This document shows, piece after piece, positions 25,415 to 34,497 of a stretch of DNA of 54,516 nucleotides. The notes beneath the pieces are model-generated. The model worked only from the letters and a program-made list of their open reading frames with translations. It did not search any database and had not been told where the DNA came from. A program made the position numbers and the translations under genes. Position 1 is the stretch's first letter. Each line of letters opens with the position of its first letter. The stretch is from JBBDIJ01 sp040880485 (GTDB taxonomy: Bacteria > Bacteroidota > Rhodothermia > Balneolales > Balneolaceae), in NCBI GenBank assembly GCA_040880485.1, contig JBBDIJ010000001.1:1-54516 (forward strand). Direction: 5' to 3'.

Positions 25415-26094
25415 TCTGTATAGGATTTGGCAGCTATGATTAGAACGATCTCCCCTTTCGGTTCACCCCGCTCTTTCCAGTGTGCAGCCAGTTCGCCCAG
25501 GGAGCCGCGCTGAACCTCTTCATGCAGTTTGGTCAGTTCACGGGCGATGCAGACCAAACGTGCCTCCCCGGTGTGTTCTATCAGTTCTCCTAACAAACGG
25601 TTTAAACGCTTTGGGCTTTCAAATAGTACTGTGGTGACCTCATGTTCTGCTATTTCGCGGAGGCGGGTCTGGCGACCCTTCTTGTGAGGCAGGAATCCTT
25701 CGAACAGATAGCGGTCGGAAGGAAGACCACTACAGGCGAGAGCGGTGCTGCAGGCATCGGCTCCGGGGATGGTACAAACCGTGTGCCCACTCTGCCAGGC
25801 GGCCCGCGCAGCGAGAAAACCCGGATCCGACAGGCCGGGCATCCCGGCGTCGGTGATCAGTGCGATATCCTCTCCACGGTCCAGCATGGAGATCAGGTCG
25901 TTGATCTTCCGATGCTCGTTGTGCTGGTGAAAAGGGAACAGGGGGGTATCGATTCCGTAGTGCCCCATAAGCCTGGATGAGGTGCGTGTATCTTCACAGG
26001 CGATTCTGGCCACCTGTTTGAGCACCTCTGCAGCTCTGGTTGAAAAATCCCCGAGATTGCCGATAGGTGTGGCGACCAGATAGAGTTTGGACAT
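25411..26094 (-). CDS. rsmI: 16S rRNA 2'-O-ribose C1402 methyltransferase
   Basis: A 227-residue tetrapyrrole-methylase fold protein that methylates the 2'-hydroxyl of C1402 in 16S rRNA. Hallmarks: LYLVATPIGNLGDFSTRAAEVL at the N-terminus, CEDTRTSSRLMGHY, ITDAGMPGLSDPG, IPGADACSTALACSGLPSD, FEGFLPHKKG and RELTKLHEEVQRG. It is slightly shorter than the E. coli protein (about 286), lacking the C-terminal extra domain. Coupled to lnt by a 4-nt overlap. Confidence 0.95.
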   Translation of the reverse strand: MSKLYLVATPIGNLGDFSTRAAEVLKQVARIACEDTRTSSRLMGHYGIDTPLFPFHQHNEHRKINDLISMLDRGEDIALITDAGMPGLSDPGFLAARAAWQSGHTVCTIPGADACSTALACSGLPSDRYLFEGFLPHKKGRQTRLREIAEHEVTTVLFESPKRLNRLLGELIEHTGEARLVCIARELTKLHEEVQRGSLGELAAHWKERGEPKGEIVLIIAAKSYTE

Positions 26095-26169
26095 ATCCCT
26101 GTAGAATGAATGTGGAAAAACGGTTCAAAGATAAGCGCAAAAACCCGTAGTTTCCTCCCCTGAATTGGA

Positions 26170-26571
26170 ATGAACAATGAACGCATGAAATCGTTTAAAC
26201 CGGACGGTATAAATCATATCACTATTCGGGTGAACCGGATTGAACCGGCTGAGGAGTTCTATGGAGAGATTCTCGGTTTCGAACAGGTTAGAAAGATGGG
26301 CAAGAGTATGACTGTCTACAGAGTGGGCCGTAACGATACCATCGTCCTGGTTGAAGCAGAGACCAGCTACGACCCGAACTCCCGGGATTTTCGGGTAGAT
26401 CATTTCGGGTTCAGTCTGAACAGCAACGAAGAGGTAGATGAGATGGGCAAGTATCTCAGGGAGAATGAGATCACCATCCTCAGCGGACCGGCAAATCGGA
26501 AAAAGGGCCGTTTTCTGTTTATTTCCGACCCGGATGGCAATATGATTGAGTTCTACCACGAAGGAGAGTAA
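26170..26571 (+). CDS. VOC (vicinal oxygen chelate) family metalloprotein
   Basis: A 133-residue glyoxalase/bleomycin-resistance fold protein. Metal-ligand positions match the family: His in GINHITIRV (about 16), His in VDHFGFSL (about 77), and Glu in DPDGNMIEFYHEGE near the end. Paired beta-alpha-beta-beta-beta modules are evident. It could be a lactoylglutathione lyase-like enzyme, a dioxygenase or a binding protein; the sequence does not say. A start at 26185 (MKSFKPDG) is equally plausible. It is divergent from rsmI over 75 nt and upstream of grpE. Confidence 0.8.
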   Translation: MNNERMKSFKPDGINHITIRVNRIEPAEEFYGEILGFEQVRKMGKSMTVYRVGRNDTIVLVEAETSYDPNSRDFRVDHFGFSLNSNEEVDEMGKYLRENEITILSGPANRKKGRFLFISDPDGNMIEFYHEGE

Positions 26572-26643
26572 CAATGTCAGGACCTGATTTACTGAGGGAG
26601 ATTGGCACTATCTTTGCTCACTCAATGAGCAGAACAGAATCAA

Positions 26644-27294
26644 ATGGTAACATCATCTATGAAAGAGCAACCGTACGACGAGCAGAAGGGGAAAGATCCA
26701 TCCATCGGAGCCGGATCGCAGGAAGAAGTGCGTGATTCGGGTATGAACCCGGGTGCAGAGCAGCCCGGGTTTGAGAATGGCCCGGATGATGAGCTTTCTG
26801 AAGAAGAGGCCCGGGAGGTGATCCTGGATCAACAGGATCAGATACGTGAGCTTCAGCAGCAGCTGGATGCTGCAAGGGACTCCCAATTGAGAAAAGCGGC
26901 AGAGTTGGACAATGTAAGGAAACGGATCGAGAGGGATCGGATGCAGGTCTATGAAAAGTCGAAGGGAGTGGCTATTGAGGCCTTTCTGCCTGTTTATGAC
27001 GATCTGCAAAGGACTCTGCAGGCCTGTCAGGAGTCCGGTGAAGAGTTGAACAGTGCGTTGTTGGACGGGGTTCGGCTTGTCGCGGAGAAGTTCAGGGAGG
27101 CACTACAGCAGTTTAATGTGGAGCCGATTAGCGAAACAGGTATACCATTTGATGTCAATCTGCACGATGCGCTCTTGCGGCAGCCCGCCCCGGATGATTC
27201 GGTAGGCAGCGATGTTGTGCTTCAGATACTGGAAAATGGCTACCGAATGGGCGACCGCACCATACGGCATGCCAAAGTGATTGTGAGCGAGTAG
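26644..27294 (+). CDS. grpE: Nucleotide exchange factor GrpE
   Basis: A 216-residue protein that releases ADP from DnaK. An acidic, disordered N-terminus (about 1-60) leads into the long coiled coil (EAREVILDQQDQIRELQQQLDA), then the conserved core AAELDNVRKRIERDR, AIEAFLPVYDDLQRTLQ and the C-terminal beta domain with FDVNLHDALLR and VLQILENGYRMGDRTIRHAKVIVSE. It is 11 nt before dnaJ, an operon typical of stress genes. No hrcA or CIRCE box is visible upstream, and I found no sigma-32-like box. A second ATG at 26659 is possible. Confidence 0.95.
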   Translation: MVTSSMKEQPYDEQKGKDPSIGAGSQEEVRDSGMNPGAEQPGFENGPDDELSEEEAREVILDQQDQIRELQQQLDAARDSQLRKAAELDNVRKRIERDRMQVYEKSKGVAIEAFLPVYDDLQRTLQACQESGEELNSALLDGVRLVAEKFREALQQFNVEPISETGIPFDVNLHDALLRQPAPDDSVGSDVVLQILENGYRMGDRTIRHAKVIVSE

Positions 27295-27305
27295 ATAAGG
27301 TTTTT

Positions 27306-28475
27306 ATGTCCAAACGAGATTATTACGAGATTCTTGGAGTCAGCCGTCAGGCGACCGGAGACGAACTGAAAAAAGCGTACCGAAAGCGTGCCATGAAATA
27401 CCATCCCGATCGAAACAAGGGGGATGAGGCGGCCGCCAAAAAGTTCAAAGAGGCATCCGAAGCGTATGAAGTGTTGCAGGATCCGCAAAAAAGGCAACGC
27501 TACGACCAGTATGGACATGCAGGCGTTAACGGAGGAGGATTTCAGGCGGGTGCCGACTTCGACAATATGAACTTTGAGGATATTTTCAGTCGGTTCAGCG
27601 ATATTTTTGGAGGGGATGTATTCGGTGGAGACCCCTTCGGTGGTCAGGGCCGCAGCCGCAGTCGGCGCAGTGCCGGTCAGCGGGGAAGTGACATGAAAGT
27701 GCGGGTCTCGCTTTCACTCCGGGAAGTTGCATTCGGAACGGACAAAACCCTGAAGGTAAAGAAGAAGGTGACCTGTGACACCTGCGGGGGCAGCGGAGCC
27801 GAAAGCGAGTCGGATGTGGAGATGTGTTCGACCTGTAACGGAATGGGTGAAGTCCGGCAAGTCTCCAGAACCATGTTTGGACAGTTTGTAAATGTGCAGC
27901 CATGCCCGCAGTGTCGTGGAGAGGGCAGAGTGGTGCGGAATCACTGCCCGGACTGCCACGGAGAAGGGAGGGTGAAAGGGGTGGAAACTGTAGAGATCTC
28001 CATCCCATCCGGAGTTGCCGAAGGGAACTACATTACCTTGCGTGGAAAGGGGAACGCCGGGGCTCGCGGAGGAGCTTCGGGTGATCTCATTGTGCTTATC
28101 GAGGAGAAGAAAGAGGAGAATTTTGAGAGGGAGGGAAACGATATCTACTGCGATTTGATGCTAAGTGTACCCGAAGCGATTCTGGGTACGGATAAGAAGG
28201 TGCCCACTCTGAAGGGGTCGGCCAAAATCAAGATTGAAGCTGGTATTCAGCCCGGTAAGCTTCTGCGCCTCAAGGAGAAAGGAATTGTCGGCCTACACAA
28301 CTCCGGTACAGGAGATCAATACATCCGAATCAAGGTGTATATCCCGAATGACCTGACAGAGGAGGAGCAGAAGCATGTAGAAGCACTTCAGGGTAGCGAG
28401 CATTTTGACGCTTCCAACGCAAAAGACAGGGAGAAGGGGTTCTTTGCAAAGATCAAGGATGTATTTACCCGGTAA
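27306..28475 (+). CDS. dnaJ: Chaperone protein DnaJ
   Basis: A 389-residue Hsp40 that stimulates DnaK ATPase. The J domain is complete, with HPD at 33-35 (KYHPDRNKGD). Next come the Gly/Phe-rich linker (about 75-115), four zinc-binding repeats CDTCGGSG, CSTCNGMG, CPQCRGEG and CPDCHGEG (about 155-225), the substrate-binding C-terminal domains (IPSGVAEGNYITLRGKGNAG, PEAILGTDKKVPTLKG) and the terminal dimerisation segment. All hallmarks of a type I DnaJ. Co-transcribed with grpE. Confidence 0.97.
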   Translation: MSKRDYYEILGVSRQATGDELKKAYRKRAMKYHPDRNKGDEAAAKKFKEASEAYEVLQDPQKRQRYDQYGHAGVNGGGFQAGADFDNMNFEDIFSRFSDIFGGDVFGGDPFGGQGRSRSRRSAGQRGSDMKVRVSLSLREVAFGTDKTLKVKKKVTCDTCGGSGAESESDVEMCSTCNGMGEVRQVSRTMFGQFVNVQPCPQCRGEGRVVRNHCPDCHGEGRVKGVETVEISIPSGVAEGNYITLRGKGNAGARGGASGDLIVLIEEKKEENFEREGNDIYCDLMLSVPEAILGTDKKVPTLKGSAKIKIEAGIQPGKLLRLKEKGIVGLHNSGTGDQYIRIKVYIPNDLTEEEQKHVEALQGSEHFDASNAKDREKGFFAKIKDVFTR

Positions 28476-28529
28476 CCAGGGTCTCTTTTGGCGAAATATG
28501 CCACTATACGATAGTACTCTGACGGAATA

Positions 28530-28569
28530 GCTCTCACCTGAATGAGAGCGGGTCTCAGTATAAACTGAG
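28530..28569. repeat. Two small hairpins between convergent dnaJ and purE
   Basis: GCTCTCA/TGAGAGC (28530-28536 and 28543-28549, 6-nt loop) and CTCAGT/ACTGAG (28554-28559 and 28564-28569, loop ATAA) lie in the 95-nt gap between dnaJ and purE. Neither is followed by a T-run. They may form rho-dependent pause sites or a shared stem-loop. Confidence 0.35.
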
Positions 28570-28570
28570 C

Positions 28571-29059
28571 TCAGATCAGATTACCGCTCTTCTCCCTGGA
28601 CAGATTGGCCATCTCCTCCCGATACGCCTCGAGAGCATTTGCTATTTCAGGGTCGCGGGTTCCCAGTATTCTGAGCGCCAGCAATCCGGCATTCAGCGCT
28701 TTGCCTATCGCAACGGTTGCAACAGGTACACCATTCGGCATCTGTACAATGGAGTAGAGACTATCTACCCCGCCCAGTGCGGTAGTCTTTACCGGTACAC
28801 CGATGACGGGAAGGGTGGTGTGAGCGGCAAGCATTCCGGGAAGGTGAGCGGCTCCTCCGGCTCCGGCAATGATCACTTCCAGCCCACGCTCTCTGGCACT
28901 TCGGCCATAGTCGGCCATATCATCCGGCGTACGATGTGCAGAAACAACCTGTTTCTCGAATGGTACATCGAACTGGTTCAATATTCGACAGGACTCTTTC
29001 ATGGTTGGCCAGTCGCTGTCGCTTCCCATCACTACGCCTACTTTCGGTGGTTTGGACAT
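28571..29059 (-). CDS. purE: N5-carboxyaminoimidazole ribonucleotide mutase
   Basis: A 162-residue octameric enzyme of purine synthesis that converts N5-CAIR to CAIR. Core motifs: VGVVMGSDSDWPTM at the N-terminus, FEKQVVSAHRTPDD, IIAGAGGAAHLPGMLAAHTTLPVIGVPV, SLYSIVQMPNGVPVATVAIG and NAGLLALRIL. The His in VVSAHRTPD is the conserved catalytic residue. It lies 72 nt downstream of purK on the same strand, the usual purK-purE pair. Confidence 0.96.
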   Translation of the reverse strand: MSKPPKVGVVMGSDSDWPTMKESCRILNQFDVPFEKQVVSAHRTPDDMADYGRSARERGLEVIIAGAGGAAHLPGMLAAHTTLPVIGVPVKTTALGGVDSLYSIVQMPNGVPVATVAIGKALNAGLLALRILGTRDPEIANALEAYREEMANLSREKSGNLI

Positions 29060-29131
29060 ATCTCGATTTTAAATTGATCTGAATCCGCTGGCAATCTATG
29101 AAAATGAGAGGAGAATAGGGAAGAGGTTCAG

Positions 29132-30289
29132 TCAAATCTGAATGTCGGCGGCAAGGGCTCGTCCCTTGCGGTAGAGCTCCTCCATATCTTCGCCGAGAAG
29201 GGTCATATGCCCCATCTTGCGCCCCACCTTGCTCTGCAGCTTTCCATAGATGTGAAGGTGTGCATCCGGGTGGTTCCAAAGCGCTTCGGAGGCTTCAGTA
29301 AGAGCAGGGCGGTTGTGAGTTCCCAGAAGGTTGACCATTACAACGGCCGGAGCTCTCATTTCCGTGCTTCCCGGTTTGAGTCCAAGTACCGATCTCACAT
29401 GATTTTCGAACTGAGAGGTGACAGATCCTTCAATAGTGTAGTGGCCCGAGTTGTGGGGGCGTGGAGCCGACTCGTTCAGTAGAATCTCCCCCTCTGAGGT
29501 GAGAAAAAATTCATAAGCGTAGATTCCACGCCCTTCTATTGCTTCAGTGGCGGCTACGGCCAGTTGCTGTGCTCGCTTTTGGTGAGCGGGATCAATCGGG
29601 GCGGGAGATTTAACTGCAACACAGATATGATTTTCCTGAATCGTTTCACAACATGGATATACGGATGTTCCCGTAGAATTTCTGGAGACCTGTACAGCCA
29701 ATTCATGAGTATACTCTACGAAGGCCTCTGCCAGAATGTCGTGGCCTTTATCTCCGCCAAGCTCTCTGTAAGCTTTTTCAGCTTCAGATAACGTGGCAAC
29801 TGTGCGGTTACCGTATCCATCATAACCGCCCTTGGAGGATTTCAGAAGGAACGGCCAGCCGTTATCATCTCCAAAAGATATTAGATCTTCTCTATTATTT
29901 ACTAATTTGTAAGGTGTTACAGGTATTCCTGCTTTTTCAAATGTTTGTTTCTCAATCCACTTGTTCTCAATCAGGGAGAAACTTCCAGGGGATGGATAGA
30001 TTTCAGTTCCACTCCGCTCCACCACTTGCTGCAGTATGTCCGATGCAATAAACTCATTCTCCAGAGTAATCAGGTCGCACGTTTTGGCAAACCGGACCAT
30101 AGCGTCCGGGTCTTCGAAAGAACCGGACTGTGAGTGAGGTGTCATGAGTTGAACCGGTTCATCTTCGGGCCGGTCGGAGAATACAGACACCTGAATTCCA
30201 TATCGAAACGCCTGAAGTGCCGACATTCTGGCCAGCTGGCCAGCACCTAAAAATCCGAGTTTGAAATCTGCGCGCAAAGGGTTCATCAA
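29132..30289 (-). CDS. purK: 5-(carboxyamino)imidazole ribonucleotide synthase
   Basis: A 385-residue ATP-grasp enzyme making N5-CAIR from AIR, bicarbonate and ATP, supplying PurE. The N-terminus is LGFLGAGQLARMSALQAF, where the family has a GGGQLGRM-like loop. Then FENEFI-type segment (DLITLENEFIASDIL), the ATP-grasp lid (PFLLKSSKGGYDGYGNRTVA), AEAFVEYTHELAVQVSR, NESAPRPHNSGHYTIEGSVTSQFE and the terminal KLQSKVGRKMGHMTLLGEDMEE. Start at 30289 gives a short extension before the Rossmann strand; a second ATG follows directly. Confidence 0.95.
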   Translation of the reverse strand: MMNPLRADFKLGFLGAGQLARMSALQAFRYGIQVSVFSDRPEDEPVQLMTPHSQSGSFEDPDAMVRFAKTCDLITLENEFIASDILQQVVERSGTEIYPSPGSFSLIENKWIEKQTFEKAGIPVTPYKLVNNREDLISFGDDNGWPFLLKSSKGGYDGYGNRTVATLSEAEKAYRELGGDKGHDILAEAFVEYTHELAVQVSRNSTGTSVYPCCETIQENHICVAVKSPAPIDPAHQKRAQQLAVAATEAIEGRGIYAYEFFLTSEGEILLNESAPRPHNSGHYTIEGSVTSQFENHVRSVLGLKPGSTEMRAPAVVMVNLLGTHNRPALTEASEALWNHPDAHLHIYGKLQSKVGRKMGHMTLLGEDMEELYRKGRALAADIQI

Positions 30290-30506
30290 TCGAAATTGCC
30301 TGGTTATTTGAAGTGTGAGGGAATGAAGGTAACCAATTTATTGATTCACTTTCTGCTGATTCCTGTGGCGCTCATTTGTCACATCATATTTTGTTACATT
30401 TACATAACGTCGGTATGAGCTCCTATAGTGGTTATTTCTTTTGCAATTATCGTGATGTGGTGGGATGAGAACCGGCTGACACGAAAACGGATAATTTCAT
30501 TTTTTT

Positions 30507-31583
30507 ATGGATCTGGAAGCGAAATTAAATCAGGTGAAGGAGCGGTATGAAGAGCTGAATCAGGCGATGTCCGATCCGGGGATTTTCGACCATCCGGAGG
30601 AGTATGCCGAGATGACGAAAGAGCATACGAAGCTGAGGGGACTGGTGGACGATTTCGACCACTGGAGTGAGATCCAGAAGAACATTCGGGGAAACAGGCA
30701 GCTGATCGAATCGGGAGAGGATGCGGAGATTACCGAGATGGCCCGTGAGGAGAACCAGGAGCTCGCGACCGAACTGGAAAAGCTGGAGGAGAAGATCCGG
30801 TTCCGCCTGATCCCGAAGGATCCGGAAGATTCGAAGAACTGCATTGTGGAGATCCGTGCCGGTACCGGGGGCGACGAGGCGGCTATTTTTGCAGGTGACC
30901 TCTACGAAATGTACCGGCGCTATGCTGATGGCCGGGGCTGGAAACAGGAGCTGTTGTCGGTTCAGCCCGGAGATATGGGGGGATTCAAGGAGATTGTATT
31001 TGGCCTGAAAGGAGAGGACGTTTTTGCTGAGATGAAGTATGAGAGCGGGGTGCACCGGGTCCAGCGCGTTCCGGAGACGGAGTCGCAGGGCCGAGTTCAT
31101 ACTTCGGCAGCTACCGTAGCAGTGTTACCGGAAGCGGAGGAGGTAGATGTGAAGGTCGATATGAGCGATATTCGTGTCGATACGTTCCGTTCCAGCGGAG
31201 CGGGTGGGCAACATGTGAACAAGACCGATTCGGCGATTCGCCTGACGCATGAGCCGAGTGGAATCGTGGTGGAGTGCCAGGAGGAGCGTTCTCAGCATCA
31301 GAACAAGGAGAAGGCGTTGATGATGTTACGAAGCAAGCTTTATAATGCCGAACAGGAGAAGCTTCGTGCCGCAAGGGCCGAGGAGAGAAAAAACCAGGTC
31401 TCTACAGGAGACAGAAGCGCGAAGATTCGTACTTACAACTTCCCGCAGGGGCGTGTGACCGACCACCGGATTAATCTGACCCTATACAATCTGGACGCCA
31501 TTCTGAAAGGGGAAGTGGGTGAAGTGATCGGCGCTCTCAGGATGGAGGACAACCTGCAAAAGCTACAAAGCGTCATGCAGTAG
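30507..31583 (+). CDS. prfA: Peptide chain release factor 1
   Basis: A 358-residue factor that reads UAA and UAG. The GGQ peptidyl-transferase motif is at 233-235 (SGAGGQHVNKTDSAIRLTH), and the stop-codon-reading tripeptide region is RVPETESQGRVHTS with PxT = PET at 189-191, which identifies RF1 rather than RF2. Length is normal. It is preceded by a 217-nt AT-rich region shared with purK that I could not resolve into a clear promoter. Confidence 0.97.
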   Translation: MDLEAKLNQVKERYEELNQAMSDPGIFDHPEEYAEMTKEHTKLRGLVDDFDHWSEIQKNIRGNRQLIESGEDAEITEMAREENQELATELEKLEEKIRFRLIPKDPEDSKNCIVEIRAGTGGDEAAIFAGDLYEMYRRYADGRGWKQELLSVQPGDMGGFKEIVFGLKGEDVFAEMKYESGVHRVQRVPETESQGRVHTSAATVAVLPEAEEVDVKVDMSDIRVDTFRSSGAGGQHVNKTDSAIRLTHEPSGIVVECQEERSQHQNKEKALMMLRSKLYNAEQEKLRAARAEERKNQVSTGDRSAKIRTYNFPQGRVTDHRINLTLYNLDAILKGEVGEVIGALRMEDNLQKLQSVMQ

Positions 31584-31676
31584 ATTATGCGGCCAGCCTG
31601 TTGTTCCGGGGTTGAGTATCGACGCCTGAAGTGGTAGCTTAATGGCGTCTAAAGCTAACTTCTAACTCCCGTACTA

Positions 31677-32288
31677 TTGAACTTTCCGAGCCCCTTTTAT
31701 CGCTGGCGCCCCCACCCGTGGCATGGTCTTGAAACCGGTGACAACCCGCCGCATGTGGTGAACGCATTTATCGAGATCACCCCGTTTGATATGATCAAGT
31801 ACGAGGTAGACAAAAAGACCGGATACATGCGAGTGGACCGGCCCCAGAGAAGTTCTTCTCAGCCGCCCTCTCTCTACGGTTTTGTTCCCCGTACCTTTTG
31901 TGGAGATCGGGTCGGCAAACTCTCTCCCAAGACGAAGAAGGGAGATGAAGATCCGCTGGACCTCTGTGTGTTGAGTGAGCGGCCGATCGACCGCACGGAA
32001 GTGATACTGAGCGCCAGGGTGATCGGGGGCCTTCACATGGTAGATCACGGGGAAGCGGACGACAAGATTATCTCTGTACTGGATAACGACCGTTACTACG
32101 AGGGAATCCAGTCCATTGACGATCTGCCTGAAGTGTTGGTTCAGCGCCTGAGCCACTACTTTTCGACGTACAAGCTTATGCCGGGCCAGGATACGGATGT
32201 TTATGTGGATCGTGTATATGGTGCCGATCATGCAAAGAAGGTGATAGAGGCATCTATCGCAGACTATATTGAGATGTTTGGAGAGTAA
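31677..32288 (+). CDS. ppa: Inorganic pyrophosphatase, family I
   Basis: A 203-residue soluble pyrophosphatase hydrolysing PPi from biosynthetic reactions. The N-terminal HPWHGLETGD, KYEVDKKTGYMRVDRP, YGFVPRTFCGD and the metal-binding motif DEDPLDLCVLSE are all present, with IGGLHMVDHGEADDKIISVL and the closing SHYFSTYK region. The loop GDRVGKLSPKTKKG before the DPLD motif is longer than in E. coli, a variant I recall from Bacteroidota and spirochaetes. TTG at 31677 is the best start: an in-frame TAA lies at 31656 and no ATG precedes the conserved part. No good ribosome site is seen. Confidence 0.93.
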   Translation: MNFPSPFYRWRPHPWHGLETGDNPPHVVNAFIEITPFDMIKYEVDKKTGYMRVDRPQRSSSQPPSLYGFVPRTFCGDRVGKLSPKTKKGDEDPLDLCVLSERPIDRTEVILSARVIGGLHMVDHGEADDKIISVLDNDRYYEGIQSIDDLPEVLVQRLSHYFSTYKLMPGQDTDVYVDRVYGADHAKKVIEASIADYIEMFGE

Positions 32289-32295
32289 TAGAGAG

Positions 32296-33144
32296 ATGAA
32301 AAGATATATCGGAGCCCATGTGAGTGCGGCAGGTGGAGTCGAGAATGTGCCTGGGAGGGCGAATGAGATCGGTGCCACCGGTTTTGCTCTTTTTACCAAA
32401 AATCAGAGACAATGGAGTGCCAGGCCTCTTACGGAAGAGAGCATAGCAGGGTTCAGAAGTGAGTGTGAGATGTACGGGTTCAACATGGAAGGTATTATGC
32501 CTCACGACAGTTATCTGATCAATCTGGGCCATCCGGAGAGAGAGAAGCTGGAGAAGTCCAGAAGGGCGTTTTTGGACGAGCTGCAGAGATGCGAACAGCT
32601 TGGGATCCGGTTGCTCAACTTTCACCCCGGAAGCCACCTCTCCAAAATCGATGAGAAGGAGTGTCTTAAACGTATTGCGGAGTCGATCAATCTGGCCCTT
32701 GCAGAGACCGACTATGTGACGGCAGTGATAGAGAATACCGCAGGCCAGGGGACCAATATGGGGTTCCGGTTCGAACAGCTCGCGGAGATATTGGAAGGTG
32801 TAGAACAGACGGATCGGGCTGGCGTATGCATTGATACGGCCCACGCCTTTGCAGCCGGTTATGATCTCTCTACAGATGAAGGGTTTCAGGAGACGTTTGA
32901 AGAGTTTGACGCCCGGGTCGGGTTTCAATATTTGAGGGGAATGCATCTGAACGACTCTAAAAAGAAACTGGGTAGCCGTGTAGACCGGCACGACTCTCTC
33001 GGAGAGGGATTCATTGGAATCGAGGCGTTCAGGAGAATTATGCAGGATGAAAGGTTTGACGGTATTCCGCATATTCTGGAAACTCCCAATATGGAGATAT
33101 GGGCCGACGAAATCGCCTGCCTGAAAGAATTCCTCATGGATTGA
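32296..33144 (+). CDS. nfo: Endonuclease IV (AP endonuclease)
   Basis: A 282-residue TIM-barrel tri-zinc enzyme that nicks DNA at abasic sites. Motifs: IGAHVSAAGGVENV (first metal His), FTKNQRQW, NFHPGSHL (His), VIENTAGQGTNMG (Glu), CIDTAHAFAAGYD (Asp and His), HLNDSKKKLGSRVDRHDSLGEG and HILETP. The ATG at 32296 follows a GAGAG purine run and starts the family N-terminus directly. It is 7 nt after ppa. With uvrC and polA in the same window the region contributes to base and nucleotide excision repair. Confidence 0.96.
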   Translation: MKRYIGAHVSAAGGVENVPGRANEIGATGFALFTKNQRQWSARPLTEESIAGFRSECEMYGFNMEGIMPHDSYLINLGHPEREKLEKSRRAFLDELQRCEQLGIRLLNFHPGSHLSKIDEKECLKRIAESINLALAETDYVTAVIENTAGQGTNMGFRFEQLAEILEGVEQTDRAGVCIDTAHAFAAGYDLSTDEGFQETFEEFDARVGFQYLRGMHLNDSKKKLGSRVDRHDSLGEGFIGIEAFRRIMQDERFDGIPHILETPNMEIWADEIACLKEFLMD

Positions 33145-33156
33145 CACCCACTTCCC

Positions 33157-34416
33157 ATGACTGATACAGATCTTTTCATTGCGTTGCTATACTCACTAGG
33201 AGTTGGCTTGCTGATTGGTATTGAGCGTGGATGGAGCGGCCGGCTGGAGGAGGAGGGGGATCGTGTGGCCGGAATACGAACTTTCAGTATCGTGGGACTA
33301 CTCGGGGGGGTGACGGCTCATTTGGGAACCGAATTGGGTGAGTGGATTGTACCTGCCATTTTCATCGCTGTGGCGGCTCTCATCATTGTCGCCTATCTAG
33401 TTGAAGCACGCGAAAACGAAGATATTGGCACTACAACCGCGTTTTCGATGATGGCTACCTTTCTCCTGGCGGTCTGGGCCAGCCTGGGTTTTCACATCTA
33501 TGCACTGGGTGCTGCAGTCATTGTAGTGGCGCTTCTGAGCCTGAAACCGATCTTGCACAGATGGGTCTGGAATATGGAGACGCATGAGATCTATGCCGGT
33601 ATCAAGCTTCTGATTATCTCTGTGATTCTTCTGCCACTGCTTCCAAATGAGGGGATGGGACCCTGGGATGCTTTCAATCCGAGATGGGTCTGGTGGATGG
33701 TGGTACTAATCTGCGGTATCTCGTTTGTCGGATATTTCGCAATCAAATTTATTGGCAGCCGTATGGGAACGCTGGTTACTGCGCTCACTGGCGGACTGGC
33801 GTCGTCCACCGCAGTCACTCTGAGTATGGCTCAACTGGCTAAATCCAAGACCTCTTCATCGATATTTATGGCAGGTGCGATGGTGGCCTCCTCCATTATG
33901 TTGATCCGTGTATCGGTAGAGGTTGCTGTGGTGAATGCTTCTCTTTTGTACCCTCTCTGGATACCCTTGCTTGTGATGTTTCTCTCCATCGTTCTCGGAG
34001 GCATCTGGCTCTGGTACAGATCCGGCCGTGAATCTGACGAATCAGATCACGATATGGGCATTCAGAATCCGTTCAGAATTGCCATGGCATTGAAATTCGG
34101 CCTCATATTGGGAGTGATTCTCGTACTGGCCGCCGCCATGAAAGAGTATTTCGGATCCGGGGGCGTCTATCTGTTGTCCCTGGTGTCGGGTCTGCTGGAT
34201 GTGGACGCGATCACCCTTTCGCTCTCCCTGCTGGCACTTGAAGGCCTGGAAGAGGAGGTGGCAGTGATGGGGATTATCCTGGCAACGGTTAGCAATACGA
34301 TCTTCAAGGGTTTGCTTTTCGCATTTATATCAGGTTTTAGAAAATCGATACCACTTATCATCCTGATGACAGTATCCGGGGTGCTCGGGCTTTTGGCGAC
34401 TGCTCTGTTGCTTTAA
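33157..34416 (+). CDS. MgtC/DUF4010-family multipass membrane protein
   Basis: A 419-residue inner-membrane protein with about eleven hydrophobic segments. The N-terminal third carries the MgtC/SapB-type signature SLGVGLLIGIERGW and RVAGIRTFSIVGLLGGVTAHLG; the C-terminal two thirds correspond to the DUF4010 domain, including TALTGGLASSTAVTLSMAQLAK and LVSGLLDVDAITLSLS. Family roles are uncertain; MgtC is tied to magnesium homeostasis and virulence but the long DUF4010 form may transport something else. It begins 12 nt after nfo. Confidence 0.88.
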   Translation: MTDTDLFIALLYSLGVGLLIGIERGWSGRLEEEGDRVAGIRTFSIVGLLGGVTAHLGTELGEWIVPAIFIAVAALIIVAYLVEARENEDIGTTTAFSMMATFLLAVWASLGFHIYALGAAVIVVALLSLKPILHRWVWNMETHEIYAGIKLLIISVILLPLLPNEGMGPWDAFNPRWVWWMVVLICGISFVGYFAIKFIGSRMGTLVTALTGGLASSTAVTLSMAQLAKSKTSSSIFMAGAMVASSIMLIRVSVEVAVVNASLLYPLWIPLLVMFLSIVLGGIWLWYRSGRESDESDHDMGIQNPFRIAMALKFGLILGVILVLAAAMKEYFGSGGVYLLSLVSGLLDVDAITLSLSLLALEGLEEEVAVMGIILATVSNTIFKGLLFAFISGFRKSIPLIILMTVSGVLGLLATALLL

Positions 34417-34497
34417 GTGTTGGCTGTCAGAATCCGGTCGGTCTCATGAGTCGGTGATACGGTTCAATCCGACAACTTTTTTGCGGCCGTATCCGGT

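Noticed and set aside
26572..26643. CIRCE or sigma-32 box upstream of grpE
   Set aside because: TTGGCACT is present but has no matching inverted arm at 9 nt; no heat-shock promoter seen.
26574..26735. A 53-codon frame starting just after the VOC gene
   Set aside because: Overlaps grpE in another frame and has no ribosome site or recognisable sequence.
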